This document shows, piece after piece, positions 41,644 through 45,510 of a stretch of DNA of 45,510 bases. This stretch comes from an uncultured Bacteroidota bacterium. Lineage in GTDB: Bacteria > Bacteroidota > Bacteroidia > Flavobacteriales > Flavobacteriaceae. A model generated the notes under the pieces. The model saw only the letters and a program-made list of their open reading frames with translations. It searched no databases and was not told the origin of the DNA. Numbering within the stretch: the first letter of the stretch is position 1; each line of letters begins with the position of its first letter. The position numbers and the translations under genes were made by a program. The stretch is taken from assembly GCA_902550325.1 (NCBI GenBank), contig CACCYT010000005.1:1-45510 (forward strand), given 5' to 3'.

Positions 41644-44600
41644 TTGAATATAAACAAATCAATCCTTACTGTTTTTACTTTCCTTTTGCTGTTTGCTCTA
41701 GTTGATTATATCCACATATCTAATAATGAAAAAAGAGTTATTCATAAGGAAAACTTAGAAAAATCAACATTAAGTAAAACCAACAATTTAGATAAAAAAA
41801 TAAGAAAAGGTCTAGAATTACCACCAAATCCCTACTATGAAAAAATGCTTGAACTATCAATGAACCCATTGACAGGTAGAGCAGAGCCTGAAAAATTATT
41901 TGAGTTAAGAAAACAACTCGAAAATCAAAGTAACAGGATCAGTTCAAGGTTTGGGGCTGTTCCAGGTGAAAATGAAGAAATGAAGTGGATTCAAAGAGGT
42001 CCAACAAATGTTGGTGGTAGAACAAAAGGAATTATGTTTGATCCAAATGATCCAACAGACGAAACTGTTTTTGCAGGAGGTGTTAGTGGTGGAATATTCA
42101 AAAACACTAATATTTCTAATCCAGATTCCGAGTGGACATTAGTTACTAAAAATATACCACAAAATATTGCTGTTTCGTCATTAGCATATGACCCTAACAA
42201 TACCCAAATATTTTATGCTGGAACAGGTGAATCATACACCGCTGGTGATGCATTAGGTAATGGTTTATGGCAATCCAAAGACGGTGGAGATACATGGAAT
42301 AAAGTATTTGGTGGAGATACGGATAATCCCTCCACATTCATTAGTGAACCTGATGTGGTAGAGATTATAGATCCTGTGTCAAGTAGAACATATAATTATG
42401 GAAGTGCAGATTATGGCCCACCAGTGCCATCTGAACCAATTGTTGCACAAGCAATCCTTGGAAACCCAATTCTTGGTTGTAGTTCCTTTTCTAACGCTGC
42501 TGATGTAAAGGATAAAATAGTAATAGTAGACAGAGGTGATTGTTATTTTTCTAATAAAAGTTATGCCGCAACTCAAGCTGGTGCTAAATTGGTCATTGTT
42601 GTAAACCAAGATAATGGCTCTGGTGACTGGACTGACGGGGTATTTACAATGACTTCACCCGGACCCAATGCAGATCCACCAATTACGTATGACCTAGATT
42701 GGATAAATATCCCATCCATTCTAATTTCACGTGCAGATGGAAATCATCTAAAGTCCTTACTCAACTCTGGTGATGTTACTTTATCCATAAAAAAATCAAG
42801 TGTCCAAATTCAAGGCTACAGAATCGTTTCGGGAACATATTATATAAATGATGTTGCAGTAAGATTTAATGATCAAATTGGAAAATCAGAAGTCTTGGTT
42901 GCAGCTGGTACATCGTCATACAGAGATGCTTCTCGAACGATTTTTGGAAGTGACAGTGATTATGGTTTTTTCAAAGGTACAGAAGATGCAAACGAAGAGT
43001 GGACGTGGGAGAGGATTCCTCTATATGGAGAAAATAGTAATATTTTACTTCAACCGATTGATATTGAAATTAGTCCTGTAGACGAAAGAGTTTGGATATC
43101 AACTACTAGATGGAGAGGTCAAGGAGGTGGTGCTGTCTATCTTGCTAACGAAGATGTAACTTCATTTGAAAAGAAATTCCAAATTACAGAAGATACCAAT
43201 GAAGACGGAATTGTTGACTCAGAAGACGCAGGAAGCGGTCGAAGAACTGAGATTGACATATCATCCAATAATACTGTTTGGGTCCTGGGTCAAATTGAAA
43301 CTGATAATGGTGGTTTGTCATCACCTCCCGTCGGTATATTCAAGGCTCCAAATGCTTTTGAAGGAACTGTTACAAGAATTCAACTGCCATCAGATATTGA
43401 TAATGGTATAAGCGATGATGATTTTACCAGAGGTCAATCCTTTTATGATTTAATGATCAAAGCTGACCCTACAAATCCCAATGTTGCATACGTGGGTGGT
43501 ATTGATCTTTTTAGAACAGATAATGGTGGTAATACATCTGGCTCAAGTAATCCTTGGACGCAAATTTCCCACTGGTATGGTATGTCAGGAATGCAATTTG
43601 CTCATGCTGATCAACATAGCTCAACAATTTCAAGTGTGGACCCAAATAAAATTTTATTCGGAAATGATGGAGGAATATTTTTTAGCGATAATAAAGGAAC
43701 AAATTTAAGCTCCCGAAATAGTAATTACCATACTTCTCAATACTATACTATTGCAGTTGCACCTTCGAATATGTTTGAAAATCATTCCACAAATCAGCGA
43801 GGTACTGATAGAAGCATAAATGCTACTAGAACCAAAATAATATCGCAAACTGGTGCAAATCAAGATGTGTTTGTTGGTGGTCTTCAAGATAATGGAACAA
43901 TGTTTCAAGTTGATAGGGAAAACAGAAATACCTCAGCAATTGATGTTTCTGGTGGAGATGGAGCTGCAACTATGTTTTCTCAAAATATTAATAATAAGTA
44001 TTACATAACAAATTATGTTTACAATCGAGCCGTTGAAGCAGTAAATCTTAACGGAGATAGTTCTAGGACATTCAGATTAAATTCTGAAAGTAGCACAAAT
44101 GGTGACTTTATTACTGTTCAAGATCTAGATTCCAATAGAGGTGTTGTTTATTCAAACTACAGGTCAGGGAATAACAACAGAATTATTGCATACCACAGTT
44201 GGGATGATTTTAACGATGCTGACCGAAATACTAATGCTCCAAACATTATATTAACTGGTTCACTTGACGGCAATGTTTCTGCAATAAAAGTCTCCCCTCA
44301 CACTACAGATAGCTCAACAATTTTTGTAGGTACCGAGGCGGGAAGCGTTTTCAAGGTCACTAACGCTGATACTGTAGACGCTAATGAAAACTCAACAGCA
44401 AATTGGTCAAATATCACAGGTGGTCAATTTTTAGGCAGTATATCTGATGTTGAGCTAGGTAAGGATGAAAATCACATTTTTGTAACATTCCATAATTATG
44501 GTGTTGAGAATGTTTTCTATTCAGACGATGGTGGACAATCATGGACAGAGAAAGAAGGAAATCTTCCTGATATCCCCGTCAGATGTGTATTACAAAACCC

Positions 44601-45510
44601 TCTTTCTGAGAACGAGGTCATAATTGGAACAGAGTTAGGAGTATGGTATACAAAGAATTTTGACTCTGACTCACCAGATTGGTCAAGAGCCAACTCAGGT
44701 ATGAGTGATGTAAGAATTACAGATTTAGATATGAGAGATGATTATAAGGTTTTTGCAGCTACATATGGCTTAGGAATTTACTCCGGTATTTTTACGGAAG
44801 AAGAAGTCATTGTGGAACCTTCCCTTTCTATCAATGTTGACCCGAAAATTTTGAAAATTGGACAAGGAAATTCTGACACTTTTGATATTAATTATGAAGT
44901 TGAAGGTGGCTTTAACGAAGAAGTTACTTTTGATGTTGTTAACCTGCCATCCCTAACTACTGAATCATACGATCCCAGTGATGTAATTACTGTTAACCAA
45001 GATGGAGCTTTAGTTGTTACAATAAATGTTGGAGCAGAAGAAGTCTCAGGCTCTTATAATCTTGAAGTAATAGCTACTAGTATCAATCAGTCGCTCACTG
45101 CAAATATCACTTTAGATATCCTTTCAGATGACTTTGACAATGATGGGATATTTAATGAAAATGATAATTGTCCTGATACTGCAAATCCAGATCAATCTGA
45201 TCTAGATGATGATGGAATTGGTGATGTTTGTGATCCTAACCCAATCCCACAAAATACATTCACTCTGCAAACAACTGATGAGTCATGTAAATCATCGAAC
45301 GATGGAAGGCTAAGTATCTCAATATTAGAGGACGAAATTCCAGGAATAAAGTTTACGATTCATGTTAAAAATGGTCCAGATGGCTTCTCTCACAATCCTG
45401 AATCCATCTTAGGTAATAGTTGGTCTTTGGGTAATTTAGAGGCTGGTAATTATGAAGTGTGTCTTACATCAATTTCTCTACCTAGCTATGAGCAGTGTTT
45501 TAATGTTTTA
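41644..45510 (+). CDS. Large secreted beta-propeller protein with PA and TSP3 domains (3' end outside the window)
   Basis: An open frame of 1289 codons that leaves the window. It begins with TTG at 41644 (the frame is closed at 41626), giving an N-terminal hydrophobic signal (NINKSILTVFTFLLLFALVD). A VPS10/BNR-type propeller starts near residue 113 (WIQRGPTNVGGRTKGIMFDP) with Asp-box-like blades (SKDGGDTWNKVFGG, SDDGGQSWTEKEG). A protease-associated domain is inserted at about residues 265-385. Thrombospondin type 3 calcium repeats lie near 1162-1198 (DFDNDGIFNENDNCPD). Next comes a short beta-sandwich (TTDESCKSSNDG) of a type I recall before type IX secretion tails. Surface adhesin or enzyme; no catalytic site is visible. 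Confidence 0.85.
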   Translation, partial: MNINKSILTVFTFLLLFALVDYIHISNNEKRVIHKENLEKSTLSKTNNLDKKIRKGLELPPNPYYEKMLELSMNPLTGRAEPEKLFELRKQLENQSNRISSRFGAVPGENEEMKWIQRGPTNVGGRTKGIMFDPNDPTDETVFAGGVSGGIFKNTNISNPDSEWTLVTKNIPQNIAVSSLAYDPNNTQIFYAGTGESYTAGDALGNGLWQSKDGGDTWNKVFGGDTDNPSTFISEPDVVEIIDPVSSRTYNYGSADYGPPVPSEPIVAQAILGNPILGCSSFSNAADVKDKIVIVDRGDCYFSNKSYAATQAGAKLVIVVNQDNGSGDWTDGVFTMTSPGPNADPPITYDLDWINIPSILISRADGNHLKSLLNSGDVTLSIKKSSVQIQGYRIVSGTYYINDVAVRFNDQIGKSEVLVAAGTSSYRDASRTIFGSDSDYGFFKGTEDANEEWTWERIPLYGENSNILLQPIDIEISPVDERVWISTTRWRGQGGGAVYLANEDVTSFEKKFQITEDTNEDGIVDSEDAGSGRRTEIDISSNNTVWVLGQIETDNGGLSSPPVGIFKAPNAFEGTVTRIQLPSDIDNGISDDDFTRGQSFYDLMIKADPTNPNVAYVGGIDLFRTDNGGNTSGSSNPWTQISHWYGMSGMQFAHADQHSSTISSVDPNKILFGNDGGIFFSDNKGTNLSSRNSNYHTSQYYTIAVAPSNMFENHSTNQRGTDRSINATRTKIISQTGANQDVFVGGLQDNGTMFQVDRENRNTSAIDVSGGDGAATMFSQNINNKYYITNYVYNRAVEAVNLNGDSSRTFRLNSESSTNGDFITVQDLDSNRGVVYSNYRSGNNNRIIAYHSWDDFNDADRNTNAPNIILTGSLDGNVSAIKVSPHTTDSSTIFVGTEAGSVFKVTNADTVDANENSTANWSNITGGQFLGSISDVELGKDENHIFVTFHNYGVENVFYSDDGGQSWTEKEGNLPDIPVRCVLQNPLSENEVIIGTELGVWYTKNFDSDSPDWSRANSGMSDVRITDLDMRDDYKVFAATYGLGIYSGIFTEEEVIVEPSLSINVDPKILKIGQGNSDTFDINYEVEGGFNEEVTFDVVNLPSLTTESYDPSDVITVNQDGALVVTINVGAEEVSGSYNLEVIATSINQSLTANITLDILSDDFDNDGIFNENDNCPDTANPDQSDLDDDGIGDVCDPNPIPQNTFTLQTTDESCKSSNDGRLSISILEDEIPGIKFTIHVKNGPDGFSHNPESILGNSWSLGNLEAGNYEVCLTSISLPSYEQCFNVL

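Noticed and set aside
42379-43908. Several short frames on both strands inside the propeller gene
   Set aside because: The plus-strand frame from 41644 is uninterrupted to the edge and encodes recognisable domains throughout; the others are shadows.
1-45510. CRISPR arrays, tRNA/rRNA genes, insertion sequences, phage or defence genes
   Set aside because: None was seen. Gene order and base composition are uniform and housekeeping in character, with no sign of recent transfer.

Overview
The window is a gene-dense, very A+T-rich stretch of a chromosome from the phylum Bacteroidota, almost certainly class Flavobacteriia and probably a marine lineage. The evidence is the gliding-motility pair gldB/gldC, a GLPGLI-family protein next to a carboxypeptidase-regulatory-domain outer-membrane receptor, a DnaG of the Bacteroidota type with no zinc ligands, TAnnTTTG-type promoter boxes, an almost complete lack of Shine-Dalgarno sequences, several TTG/GTG starts, and a large secreted beta-propeller protein with a thrombospondin type 3 segment.

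Layout. (1) About 1-13,150, minus strand: a complete dcw division and cell-wall cluster in the order mraZ-rsmH-ftsL-ftsI-murE-mraY-murD-ftsW-murG-murC-ftsQ-ftsA, probably followed by ftsZ at the left edge. Nearly every gene overlaps the next by 4-14 bases. Its promoter carries three GTGGG repeats at 10-base spacing, a classic MraZ operator. (2) 13,300-14,634, plus: alpha/beta hydrolase and engB. (3) 14,641-15,932, minus: gldC and gldB, divergent from nadE. (4) 16,802-22,186, minus: an unrecognised 120-residue protein, dnaG, a polyprenyl diphosphate synthase, rlmN and queA. (5) 22,248-29,250, minus: a tight eight-gene operon pheA-aminotransferase-tyrA-DAHP synthase/chorismate mutase-rsgA-dtd-mazG-like-aroA. 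(6) 29,257-32,844, minus: GLPGLI protein and outer-membrane receptor. (7) 32,936-41,555: deoxynucleoside kinase (plus), hppA and pdhB (minus), then etfB-etfA-bifunctional nuclease-nupC-thyA (plus). (8) 41,644 to the right edge: the 5' part (1289 codons) of a secreted propeller protein that continues beyond the window.

The most interesting signal is in front of pheA. A 24-codon reading frame with ten aromatic codons (six Tyr, four Phe) is followed by a perfect hairpin with a ten-T tail that ends a few bases before the pheA ATG. A competing 9-base-pair antiterminator lies over the last leader codons. Together these form a complete Tyr/Phe transcription-attenuation system for the whole aromatic operon, which also carries the ribosome GTPase rsgA and the D-aminoacyl-tRNA deacylase dtd.

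Other points worth checking: a sigma-54-like tandem element before the secreted propeller gene; a palindrome between pdhB and etfB; relocation of the gate glutamate in the membrane pyrophosphatase; and a PA domain inserted between propeller blades. No rRNA, tRNA, CRISPR array, insertion sequence or phage gene was recognised. No stretch longer than 300 bases lacks a gene; the longest non-coding intervals are 13,084-13,306 and the leader region 29,071-29,256.
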